From NCBI GenBank assembly GCA_905250115.1, contig CAJNOI010000033.1:398206-462205 (forward strand): a stretch of DNA of 64,000 nt. Reading direction: 5' to 3'. A program made the position numbers and the translations under genes. Of this stretch, positions 48,531 through 62,142 are shown piece by piece. The DNA is from Adineta steineri (lineage: Eukaryota > Rotifera > Eurotatoria > Adinetida > Adinetidae). Under the pieces are notes generated by a model, which had not been told where the DNA came from, ran no database searches, and saw only the letters and a list, made by a program, of their open reading frames with translations. Every line of letters begins with the position of its first letter. Within the stretch, counting starts at the first letter, position 1.

Positions 48531-50642
48531 AACCAAGTTAGAAGAACTTTCTATTTGCTGGTTACTTTTTTGGTCCTGCTAGTATTCGACGAACATTTTC
48601 CGGAAAAACAAAGACAAGATGTTCGAGAACACTTTTTCCGATCCCACGTGTTGATCGATGATCATCAAATGAAGTTGATTTATGTTTTATAGATAGATTT
48701 CTTGTTGATGCTAATGTTCCTCCAATAGCACCAGTCGTTGTTGTTTTAATCGAATGTTTATTTGGTATTGACATTGTTGATGCGGATGAAACTATATTTG
48801 ATTTTTCATGTGCAATATTCATTTCAGATGATGTTGACATAGATGTTTTATATTGTGGATGATTTATAAATGTACTTGAAGAATTAATTGAGACATTCGT
48901 TAAAGCTGATGTTGAATTTGATGCAGCTTTATTATTCGTTGTATTAAGCATAGTAGATAAATTATTTGGTGGAGATTGTTGAGGATGAGGATTACGTAAT
49001 CTTGAAGATGAATCTGTATCACATGTAACGGATATAGTACTTAATGTTGCTGAATTCGAACGTTGTGGTCGATTTTTTAGTAAACTACTATTATCTTTTC
49101 GAGAACTATTATTCCCACCACCGAGTTTAGCACAAACCACGTGTTCAGGCACAACTTGTGTCATGTCTGAGGAAGCAGTAGAACTACTATTCGTTGTTAT
49201 TTCAAACGATTCCGGCTGCCAATGATGTGGCCACGAGACCAGACTTGAAAAGTCATGCTGATGCGAAAAAAATGATGCTGATGATGATGATGATGACGAC
49301 GGATGCCGCTCGGATTCCATGGTCCATCGTTGCCGTCGACAAGAAAAAAAGTTATTATTAATTCTTCTCTTTCTTCTTCTTCTTTTTTTGTGCGCGCGCT
49401 TGCCCGACAATATTGAGATGATGACGGCAGTAACAGTCAAAGCTTCATCACTATCATCATCCTTACTACCACCGGCAGAAACAACACGAGAAAGAGCGAC
49501 ATGTTCTTTTTCTCTTGATTTTTTTTAGTCTCTCGCTACCAACGAGAACATTATATCAAAAGCAAACCCGACGAACAAGAAAGGCATAAGCTTAGCCGGT
49601 TTTTTTTCTGTTCGCACATTCGTCTGTTTGCGTTCCTTCTTGTTCACTAACATGATTTAGCTAATAACTAGTCTGGAATAGAAGAAAAAAAACTGACGAC
49701 AAAATACGGAGGCGCGACATCGACGTTGAACACTTTTTTTCTTCTTCTTCTCTCCTTTTCTTTATATCTAACACAAGCCAAACACCGGCATTGCAAGTCG
49801 AGAAAAAAACTGAGTAAAAAGACGTAGAAACAGAAGAAAAGAAAGGAAAGTTATATCTCTAATCCGATTAGGAACGGATAAAAAGAGGAGAAGAAAGAAG
49901 AAGATGCGTTTCGTTTTCGCCCTTCAAATTGATAGCTGTATCAGAATAAGAAGAAGAAAAAGAATAAATCTCAGTATTACAGAGGACGCAATATATAACA
50001 GTTTCATTATCGGATTATAGAACATAATAGCGGACCACTTTTATATTATTTCCCAATAGAAACACAATTAGGGATTACACTCTATGATCAAATAATGCTC
50101 ATTTGTATCTGACTTTCGAAATAAAAATAAAAACTAATCAATAACAATAATAATGAAAATAAACTAACTATTATATATCATCTTTCCGAAACGGAAATGA
50201 TATTTAGCGCAAACGTGGGTCTCCTCACAACTTTTTCTTTTTCTCTTATAAAATAAAGCAGCAGCAGTAGCAGCAGCATCAAATCTAATCTAATCTAATC
50301 TAATCTTTAGAAAAGAACATAAAATAATAATAACGAAAAAACATACTTTTGGCGACGTCGTATGGAACCGAATGGGTTAAATTTGATGTTTTTAATCATG
50401 TTCTTTTCACATGCACATGCGCGCTAATAAACGCGCAAATTCACCATGAGGACTGAAGAGGAGTAGGGGACCAATTTTTGTATGTATAAATGTGATGATG
50501 CTGTCTGTCAATGTATAATGATGAGGAGACCCACGTCTAAAGCGAGAGAGATACACAAGAAAAAAATACAAAGACGATTATGTACAGGTTTACAAACGAC
50601 TCAAAGAAGATAAGAGAAAATTCTGCGCAACTTAACGAATAT

Positions 50643-50676
<34 letters not shown>

Positions 50677-50952
50677 TTCTATGAAAATAACGTGCGTGAA
50701 CAATGAAATAGTACGCTAATAATAGGATCAGTGAAACTAACAAAATTTATAATTTACATACCACGAACAGGAGCAACAGCAACACCAACAAAAACAACAG
50801 GCTTTTGAGGCTTGATCACTATGAGATGGAGAAGAATTTAGTGGTTCTTGTTGTTGATTTGAAGGTATATTTGAAGGTGTTGGTTGTTGGCGGCGTGATC
50901 GGTTACTGTCGAATATTGATGAGTTTTCTTGATTTGATTGGCGTGTGCTCAT
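47637..50952 (-). CDS. Regulator of G-protein signalling, RZ subfamily (RGS17/19/20-like)
   Basis: Minus-strand exons 50952-50762, 48429-48370, 48298-48237, 48046-47880, 47816-47637, joining to 219 residues (human RGS17 is 210). Exon 1 holds the RZ-family cysteine string CCFCWCCCCSCS, a palmitoylation site; splicing completes CLTVRTDEGR as in RGS17. The RGS domain follows (SWSESFDKLM, GRHYFREFLRSEYSEENFLF, EEKARLIYEDYISILSPKEV, SLDSRVREVIN, QLQIYTLMHRDSYPRF). RGS proteins accelerate GTP hydrolysis by G-alpha subunits; RZ members favour Gi/Gz. Leader exons upstream are likely (51226-51031 and 52004-51907), the latter with an upstream ORF. A second possible first exon is listed at 48566-49320. 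Confidence 0.92.
48501..48526 (+). repeat. (GA)n microsatellite
   Basis: Thirteen uninterrupted GA dinucleotides between RGS exon 2 and the alternative first exon. Confidence 0.9.
48566..49320 (-). CDS. Ser-rich alternative first exon of the RGS gene
   Basis: An open frame starting MESERHPSSSSSSS (ATG at 49320), about 251 codons, Ser/Thr/Asn-rich, ending FPENVRRILAGPK before a GTAACC donor at 48565. The donor is phase 2, the same phase as the cysteine-string exon, so it splices in frame to the shared exon at 48429 (giving NLTVRTDEGR) and a 407-residue isoform without the cysteine string. If unspliced, the ORF stops two codons later, so an independent single-exon gene is an alternative. Vertebrate RGS20 also has alternative N-terminal exons. 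Confidence 0.6.
50213..50536. repeat. 324 bp segment bounded by 15 bp perfect inverted repeats
   Basis: ACGTGGGTCTCCTCA at 50213-50227 and its exact complement TGAGGAGACCCACGT at 50522-50536. The interior contains a CAG-type repeat (50260-50278), a (TCTAA)n run (50283-50307) and a CG-rich GCGCGC stretch. It lies in the first intron of the RGS gene. Could be a small TIR element or a structured intronic element; no target duplication found. Confidence 0.6.
50649..50676. repeat. (AT)14 microsatellite
   Basis: Fourteen uninterrupted AT dinucleotides just downstream of the cysteine-string exon (in intron 1 of the RGS gene). Confidence 0.92.
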
Positions 50953-51030
50953 AATCTATTTCGAAATAAAAAAAAAAGAAGGTTTTTTTTTTAATAATAC
51001 TTCTATATTCTTTCATTTTTTATTTCTTAC

Positions 51031-51226
51031 TTTACGGAAACAATTCTTTTGCACTTCTTCGACTTGACCGACAAAAGCCTCTATGAGCCGGAAAAGGATG
51101 TCGGCAGCTGAAAAAATCAGCACCGAATAAGGCGGTGAAGATAAATAAGAATAGCAGCGACAATGTTGTGCTGCTGATGCTGTTAATGAAGTACTTGACA
51201 ATAAACTTGATGCTTTTTTATTCTTC
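51031..51226 (-). other. Probable RGS 5' leader exon
   Basis: Bounded on the minus strand by an acceptor (TTTTGTAG, at 51227-51228) and a donor (GTAAGA, at 51030-51029). It would splice to ATTATGAGC at the cysteine-string exon. The frame is open through the exon and in phase with the RGS start (ending QKNCFRK), but it contains no usable ATG, so it is either leader or an N-terminal extension initiated further upstream. Confidence 0.45.
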
Positions 51227-51906
51227 CTACAAAACCAAAATAAAAATAAACAATAGAATTATTAAAATTAAATGACTTAAAAAATATAATTTGATGGACA
51301 TAAAAACAAATAAGATAGAAATAATAACATTACGTATATTATAATCTTTTCTTATTTATTATATAAAGGATAAGAAGAGTGATCAATGCTATTATTATAG
51401 TTCTCATATTCTCGCGTAGGCCTCTTTTCTGTTCTTTTTTTTCCCCTCTCTCTCTCTCTTCTTCTGTTTCCAATACAAGAAAAGAAAATCTATACAGGAC
51501 TTTCTTTCATTCAATATATGTATGAAAAAAAAACAGGCGCTAATAGAGACAGTTTGATGTGAGCAAACGACTTGCAAGTTAATATCATTGTTAGATTACT
51601 CGGCTTATTGCTTCTTCTTCATTTTTTTTTCGTCATTTCTTTCTTCCTTTTTTAATCACACGCATATATTCAGATCGCGTCATCTGGAGAGATACACACA
51701 CGTTTATAGGATATGAAGTGTAAATTTACTTTAATATTAGAGAAAAACATGGTGTGATATTTTACACAAGTTAATAGTTTAAACGAAATTTATTTTTTTT
51801 TGTCTTTCCTTTTTTAATAAATAAAAATGTTTTTTCTCTATAAATATACATATGATAAGAGTAGAAAAGGTATGTATATACAATAAAAAAAAGAAGTCTA
51901 TCATAC

Positions 51907-51996
51907 CTAATTGAGGAGCATTTCAATATTTGAGAGGTCTCCTTGTAAATGATGAACATAATACAATGATCGCCTTCGTTTATTGTTAGCTTTCAT
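51907..51996 (-). CDS. Upstream ORF in the RGS leader
   Basis: Within a predicted minus-strand leader exon 52004-51907 (acceptor TTTTAG, donor GTATGA), an ATG at 51996 opens 29 codons beginning MKANNKRRRSLYYVHH and ends in TAG exactly at the exon border. If translated before the RGS start it would reduce main-frame translation; this is inference. Confidence 0.35.
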   Translation of the reverse strand: MKANNKRRRSLYYVHHLQGDLSNIEMLLN

Positions 51997-52004
51997 TGAA
52001 ATGT

Positions 52005-54958
52005 CTAAAATAAAAATGAATCTGTGTTAATAAGGGCTTTTTTTCTCCATAGTCTTTTTATATTTGTTTTGATTATATTAAAAGTGAGTAGTTCATGTAT
52101 AACGAACAAGAAATAAGATGCTTTGCACTAACTAGACGTGCTGTTTTCTTATCATCGCTTCTTTCTTTTTTTTTTACTATCTTTGTCTCTTCTTCATATT
52201 TCAACACGACTTACCATGTAGCGTAGGAAGAAGAAAAAAAGAAATGAACAACGGCACAGGTTGATCTCAAACTTGAATGATTGAATATAGTATGTTGTGT
52301 ATGTGCCAGTATGTGTATATTTAAATATATCTCTATCTATTGAATCAAGAGAATAATCGACAGATACTGATCATCATCTATAAAAGAAAAAAATAATCTT
52401 ATATGAATGAATGCATGTTCAATCAGCTTTTATATCTCGTGTTTGAATTCTCTTTAGACTCATATTACCTGTATGTCTGCAAGGGACTAGTTAGTAGAAA
52501 GATTCTTTGCACCATCGTCATCATTATTTATTGTTATAGTAGCAGTAATAATCGTGAACAGAACAAACAGACGCACACATACAAACACACACACACACAC
52601 ATACATACATGTAAGCGAGAGAACAGAAACTTGAAGGAAGAAAAAGAAGAAATAGGCGAAGATGATGATGATGATGTGCTTCTACCATCATCTCGTTCTA
52701 TTCGAAAATCCCAGCAGTCAGTTAGCAATTATACCAAATAGTAGAGAAAAATAGAGACAGAGATGAGTGGCGCACGAGCCCGCTCATCAATCAGAAGGCG
52801 TGACAACTATCGTTGTCATTATCGTTAAGCAAATGGACAAATAATATAGATAAGACAAGAGTTTTTTTAATCAAATAATATTATCTAAACAGGAAAAATA
52901 TCGATTATTTTAATTTTTAGATTTTTATTATTTGATAATTATGATATCGAATACTAAAAAAAACGAAGAAAAGAAAAGAAAAGAAAAGAAAGGAAAAGAT
53001 TAGTTTGGGTTTTTTTTTCTTGTCTCTATGGATATAAGAATTGTGTGTGTTTCTATGAAGTAACACACATATACTATTAGACAGTTAAGACTCTGTTCGC
53101 TTAGAATCGGTGACATTTGCCAGTTGTTAAGTAAGAAATATTGTTGTTAGTAGTAATATTATTGATTGAACCAATTGATCCATCTTTTTTAATAAATAAT
53201 CTAATCAATAAACATCTTTTCAACTGATATAATTGAGTTGTTTATCAATACGAGCTACAAACATACAATGACAAACTTGTTCTACACCTTACTTACTCGA
53301 ACAATAATGTTCATTCTTTTCCTTTTTCCTTTCCTTTTTTTTTCATTAAACAAATGGGTAAGCAAGTGAATACTATAGAGAAAGAAGAAGAAGAAGAAGA
53401 AGAGAGAAAGGACCGTCAAGTAATTAGTAGGGAAGAGAGAGAGAGACTTCGTTTCTTTGTTGTTTTCTTTTATTCGCTCTTTCTTTTTTTCTGTTTTTTC
53501 TAGTATTTCAATCAGACAAAACAGTTAAAGCAAAGAGCGTGATTCCACCTGCTAAAGTATAAAAGGAAGAAAAGAGAAAGAAAACTATCTTGTCGATGAC
53601 GAAGACGACGATTCATATGAGTCGAAGATGTTGACTACAATTTCTATAACTGTAAAAGAAAAAAAGAAGAAGAAACGGAAGATGCCATATATATATATAT
53701 ATATATATTCAGTTAGACGAGGTAGTAGACTTCATCTCGAACATGACCATCTCAAATTTCTCGAGATATTAAATTTAACACGCAATCTAAAAAACAATGA
53801 CAATGACAATATAAAAATATTGTTTATGCCGATTGTATAGGTTGAGATTCTTGATAAATGTTTTTAAATAGTTGTCATCGATGATAAACTTACTTCAATT
53901 CTTTTCCGCAAATTTTTTATTCCTAAGTCAACACATACAAAAATACACATACTCCCACATGGCATTGATGATGCGCGAGATGGCAGCGTAGTCCGATGAT
54001 GTTAGACTAAAGACGCAGTAGGAACAGAAAGAAAGAAAAGATAGAAGAGAAAAAAAAAGAAGAGAATATGGCAGTTTTACCATCATTCTGTAGTAATTTT
54101 TCTTCATCAGCTTCTATCTGTTGATGTTGTTGTTGTTTATGATTTTGGCAAGCATTTTGCTCTTCTCTTTCTCTTCTCTCGTTTTTTTTCCTGACTATGT
54201 GTATGCTATGGAGGAAGAGACGGAGGTCTTCTCTGTCTGTGCATCTTACCATCCATCCATCTATCGACGCCGTCGTTCTCTCTTTCTCCCTGTCTCTTTC
54301 TCTCCCTCTCTCTCTCTCTCTTCTTTTTCCCTTTTGTTACACACAATGAAAATTGACATGAGAAATTAGAAATGACGGAGAAACGACGACGACGGCGACG
54401 AAGAAGAAGAAGAAGAAGAAGACACTGCTTCTCCCTCTCATATTTTTCCGCACCGTCTCTCTTTTTTTTCTCTTTTGCTCGAGCTTCGAGTGTGTCTGCG
54501 GGAAAACGCGTCGACATACTCTGTCAATAGTACGAAGCTTGACTCGAATATACACAAAAAACACAGAGGAGGAGAAAAAAAGAAGAAGAAAGAAAGACAG
54601 AACAGAAGTCGACTGGCGTTGCCTTGTCATTTTGAATAAAATGTGAGAAGCAAACAAGGTCCACAGCTCAATTTGCCTCGCGTTCTTTTTCTTCGATTCT
54701 TAGGCGTTTGACTAGAGGAGAAAAAAAAGAAGAAAAAAAACCAACATCGACTATTCCAACCACATTCTTTCCTTCATTTAAAGGTTTAGGCTGATAGCAA
54801 ACTATTAATATTCGATGCCGATGGGAGATAGAATAGACACAAGAGATGTTGTAATCTGTTATTAGTTTTTCTTTTCATTTCCGTTGTAACACGCATATAA
54901 AGAAAACGCCAGCTGTGTTTCATACAACACACACATGTAAAAAGGAAAAACAAAACTA
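52005..54958. other. Gene-poor GA/CT-rich region
   Basis: About 3 kb of strand-asymmetric simple sequence: (AC)n at about 52570-52600, (GAA)n at 53384-53401 and 54403-54422, (AT)n at 53684-53710, long CTCTCT and GAGAGA runs. Several ORFs of 60-110 codons are open only because stop codons are rare in such repeats and have Arg/Glu- or Ser/Phe-only composition. Probably promoter and first-intron DNA of the RGS gene and the 3' flank of the next gene. Confidence 0.5.
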
Positions 54959-57433
54959 TCATTTATGTTTTTGTGAAACAATTGTTTGTTCCCATATAAA
55001 ATCAGTTTTTCGCTTCGGTTTTTGTTTTTGAATATGAGGTGTTGTTGGTATCGTTGAAGATCTTGGCGTCATAGTTGGTCGATACTCTTTCAAAGCCGAT
55101 AGAGAAAGTGGTGGAAATTCTTAAATAAAAAAAAATATATATATTTCTATAAATAAATTTCAATTTCATATAATCTACTTTGTCGATGTATATTTGAAGT
55201 ATTGGATTTAGTTGAAAGATTAGATTCTAATATAGCTTCTCTTTTAAATAATGATTCAATATTTTTATTATGTACATTATGATTCTTTGTTTTATGTTTT
55301 GATGATTTCACAGAAGTATTTGGATCTTTTAAAAATGTAACATGATATTTTTTTTCTCCATGATCAATATGCATTGAACGTTGTTTAGAATAATTTTGTT
55401 GATTATTATCAAGTTCTTTTTCTTTTGATGAAGATCTCGAATGTGCCTTTCAAAAAAAACAAAACAAATCAATATTTGAAAATTTTCATTTTTAAATAAC
55501 GAAATATTTACAAGTAATTTTTCGGGAAAATATCCTCGTACACTAAGACTATCATTGAATGATTTTAAACTTCTATTTGAACTTGCTGATTTAATTAAAT
55601 TAGCTTTTTGTTCATTAAGTTTTGACGAATGGAATAATAAATGTGCCTAAAATAGCGATTATTATTTGCTTCAACAATATTTCTTAAGGCAAATTCATAT
55701 TTTCTTTTTGTTAATAATAAATAAGAATATATTAAAAAAAAATATATATATATCGCACATTACCTGCAAAGGACCTGATGTTGCATTATGATGTGTTGAA
55801 TTGATATAATAATCAACAGCATTTATATCCGCATTATTTCGTACAAATTGTTCAAGTTCTTTATAAGAATAGGGTTTATGAGCAATTTCACCCCGAATAA
55901 ATGCTTCATATGTAGCCTAGATTGAAATATATATTCTTATAACAAAGAGAAAAAAAATCGGCAATATCAAAACGTGTTTGTTAGGTATTAAGAATAAGCG
56001 AAGTAATAATCAGCATACTTCAAGTTCGGTTTGCGATAGCGACTGCGTAGTAGTCTGATAGTGTTCCATCGAACGTAGTCGCTGAAAATGTTTTTCTTGT
56101 TGTTCATTATCAACTACAATATAAGGTTAATATCAAACCACACAAGATTAAAATAATATAAAATTCTACGATTAAATATAAACATATTAATTTTTGAAAA
56201 AAGAAAAAATATGATTAAAACTACAGAGTTATTAAACAGGAAATTAAGTTCACACTTTTTCTCTTTTTAAAGAAAATTCTATTTATATGAATTCAATTTG
56301 TTTCCTTTAATTACTAGAATATCTTTTTGTTTTCTAGTGTACATTAACCTAAAGGAAAAAGTATGTAATGCATTTCGATTTTGTATAGCCTTTTATTCTT
56401 GCAAATATACTTATTAATAAAAATGCACTAGCGTGAAAAACAAAAACCTTTTCTAGGACATTTTCATTTTTTGGATTAACTAAGTTTTGAAAGCAATATT
56501 ATTATTGAAGCAAAAAACCGGATATCCGTCTGTAATTCTAATGAATAATGCAAGGTTTAGTTAAATAAATCAGTTATTTTATATTTATTTGAAAAAAAAA
56601 ACAAAATAGAAACTTCTGATGTTAACTGAAAGGGTTCTTATTTTTATTACTATATTTTTTAAATAAATTCTATTTTATATAATGACGCACAAGGAAAAAC
56701 AATTTAAGAAGTAATTAAACACGATAATAACAAGTACTTTACAGTAAGCTTATATGAAAAAATATATACTTCGTTGAAAAAATGATTAGCATCATTTTGA
56801 CTTTTAGTTTAAATAATACGAACATTCTACATCAATGAACTCTAATAGATAGTTCTGAATGAAATAGAGGTCATGAAAAACTTTTGTATGGTGCATGTCA
56901 TTTCCGTAACATTATTGATTTCATTAATCTCACTTTATGAACCTCGACAGTGCGTGATAATACACAATTTTCCTTCTATAGATAAAGTTTTTCGAAAGTT
57001 TCGAACATCAATATATCTCTCACAGCTATAAATCAATTATTTGATTCAACACTGTATTACTAATTGCAACTAAAAAATTTCATAGCCACCAATTCTATTT
57101 ATATACATCATAATATTACATAAAATTAACATACTATTAGTAGTTTTTTCTATATCACAATTGAATAGTAAAAAGCATTCAATTTTCTTCTTCTTCTTTC
57201 TTACCATTTAATAAATCTTCAATTGTTAAATGTCGTTTTGTTTCGAATGGTTTTGGACTGACAAAATCAATGGCTGTTTTACGATCAAATACTTTAGATA
57301 ATTTTTCTAATAAAATTCTTTTATCCGTTGGCAATTCTTCCTATTTTAAAAATACAAATAAGCATTTTAAATAAAAATCTATGTATTAGACTAATATTGC
57401 CTGAATGTCTAAGTTGTTTTCATTTGTTGTCAT
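54959..57433 (-). CDS. Unrecognised seven-exon protein, 326 residues
   Basis: Minus-strand exons 57433-57401, 57340-57205, 56113-56019, 55916-55764, 55646-55512, 55446-55179, 55119-54959; frames close exactly. The product begins MTTNENNLDIQEELPTDK, has a conserved-looking helical N-terminal third (KLSKVFDRKTAIDFV, KRHLTIEDLLNG) and a middle AFIRGEIAHKPYSYKELEQF, then a Ser/Lys-rich probably disordered half ending RKTDFIWEQTIVSQKHK. No membrane segment or signal. No family recognised. The first intron appears to use a GC donor (CAG/GCAATA); the other donors are GT. Intron 2 is long (about 1.1 kb). An alternative reading extends exon 1 by three codons to a poor GTCTAA donor. Confidence 0.65.
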
Positions 57434-57897
57434 TTTAATGTTATGATTAACTTAATAAAAAATTGTCCCTAAGCCATTATTTTTAATATTTCGTTTCTAT
57501 CGCGACAGAAGGATTACGAAATTTTCTATGTTCGAAATTTAACGACATCTCTGATTTTCGTTTAACCAATTCGAATCGAATTATATATTAAACAAAGAAC
57601 ACACCGGGAAAAGAACAAAGCCATAATATCATTATTTCATCTTCTATTCTGTTCAAAACAATAACATTATAATCGAACATCATACATGAACAATATTATA
57701 GATTGAATTATTTGTGTTTACTATTCTACCTAATATCGAAGAAAATAATATAACTGGTCATACATATTCGAAGAATTTTTTGTTTGAAACTTATAATAAA
57801 ACTAATCAAAGATAGAATTGTTATTTATCAGGTATAGTTCTTCATATTAACAAAAATGATTATTATTTTAGATTATTTTTTTAAATAAAAAACAAAA

Positions 57898-61049
<3,152 letters not shown>

Positions 61050-62142
61050 AATATATACATACATACATATATATTCAATACAAATATTCTCTTATTTTTC
61101 TGTAAAATTTAAATAGATCTATATTTTTTTTTCGATAGAATAAATGAATTAAAAAAATGTTATATAGAAAAATACTATTCTCTAATTTTCGTACACAATC
61201 ATGTTGACTGATTTTTAATGGATGAATACAAATATCGATGTGAGTGAAGGATGCATTGATGATGTTATAGATATACTACGACTATTCTTTAAATGCAATC
61301 CTGAATATTACCTGAGTTCATATAGTAAACATACAAACACAAGTATCGAATTTATATTGATAAAAAAATTGACTGCTACTTTACATATTATTCTTGATAC
61401 GATGGAATAGATGAAACACTTTTAATTGATCAATATTTGAAATCGATTGATACAGAAGTGGATAAAGATTTTCGACCTTTGTACATGCGCAGTCTCTTCA
61501 AATCAAGATAATTATTTGAATTATTATAAATAATCATTTTCAACAGGGAAATACGATACTAAAGAATTAATCATGAACATATTTGAATGAAAAATCAACT
61601 GTTGCTTTTAATATTATATTCGCTAAAATATGAAATGACAATCATTGAATTAACTATTTATGATTATCTAATCAATTCAATTACTTACTCATACTATTTT
61701 ATTAATTAATGTAAGCTTTATCATCAATAGTTTAATGAGTAACATACAAGTGGTTTAAAGTTGACATTCATTGAATGCAGATAGTACTAGTCATGTCAGT
61801 ATTGTTGTTACTACTTTCTCATAAACTTTTATCGGTTTTTAAAATTTATTTTTCTACTGAAGACAAAATGTGCTTATCGATTGTTTCGAATCTGATGGTG
61901 TGGGTGAGGATGGATGCCGATACACTTGTTAGTGGATGCTAACTCCCAAAAACAAAATTTCAAATAGTAATGTGTTCACAAACGACATCTTTCAAGAAAT
62001 ATCTTTACTTTACGAACTAATGTAATTAAACTATGGACTATTATGGATTTAAGTTAATTTCGTTCATCTCTAATTGATTCTGATAATCTTTTCTTTAGTA
62101 TTTACTTTATATAAAAGTAGCTAAGAAAAAATAACTCATTTC
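61050..62142. other. Spacer between MCM6 and the PPR gene
   Basis: A 62-codon ORF with a real ATG (61222-61410, MNTNIDVSEGCIDDVIDIL) is present but has no family features and is not counted as a gene. A TTTTCTTTAG acceptor at about 62098 may process the PPR leader. Confidence 0.45.

Noticed and set aside
50278..50308. (TCTAA)n run considered as interstitial telomeric repeat
   Set aside because: Only about five copies of a pentamer in an intron; no link to a telomere motif can be shown.
54007..54657. Several overlapping ORFs of 75-106 codons on both strands
   Set aside because: They cover CT/GA microsatellites; composition is Arg/Lys/Glu or Ser/Leu/Phe only and no start or splice context supports them.
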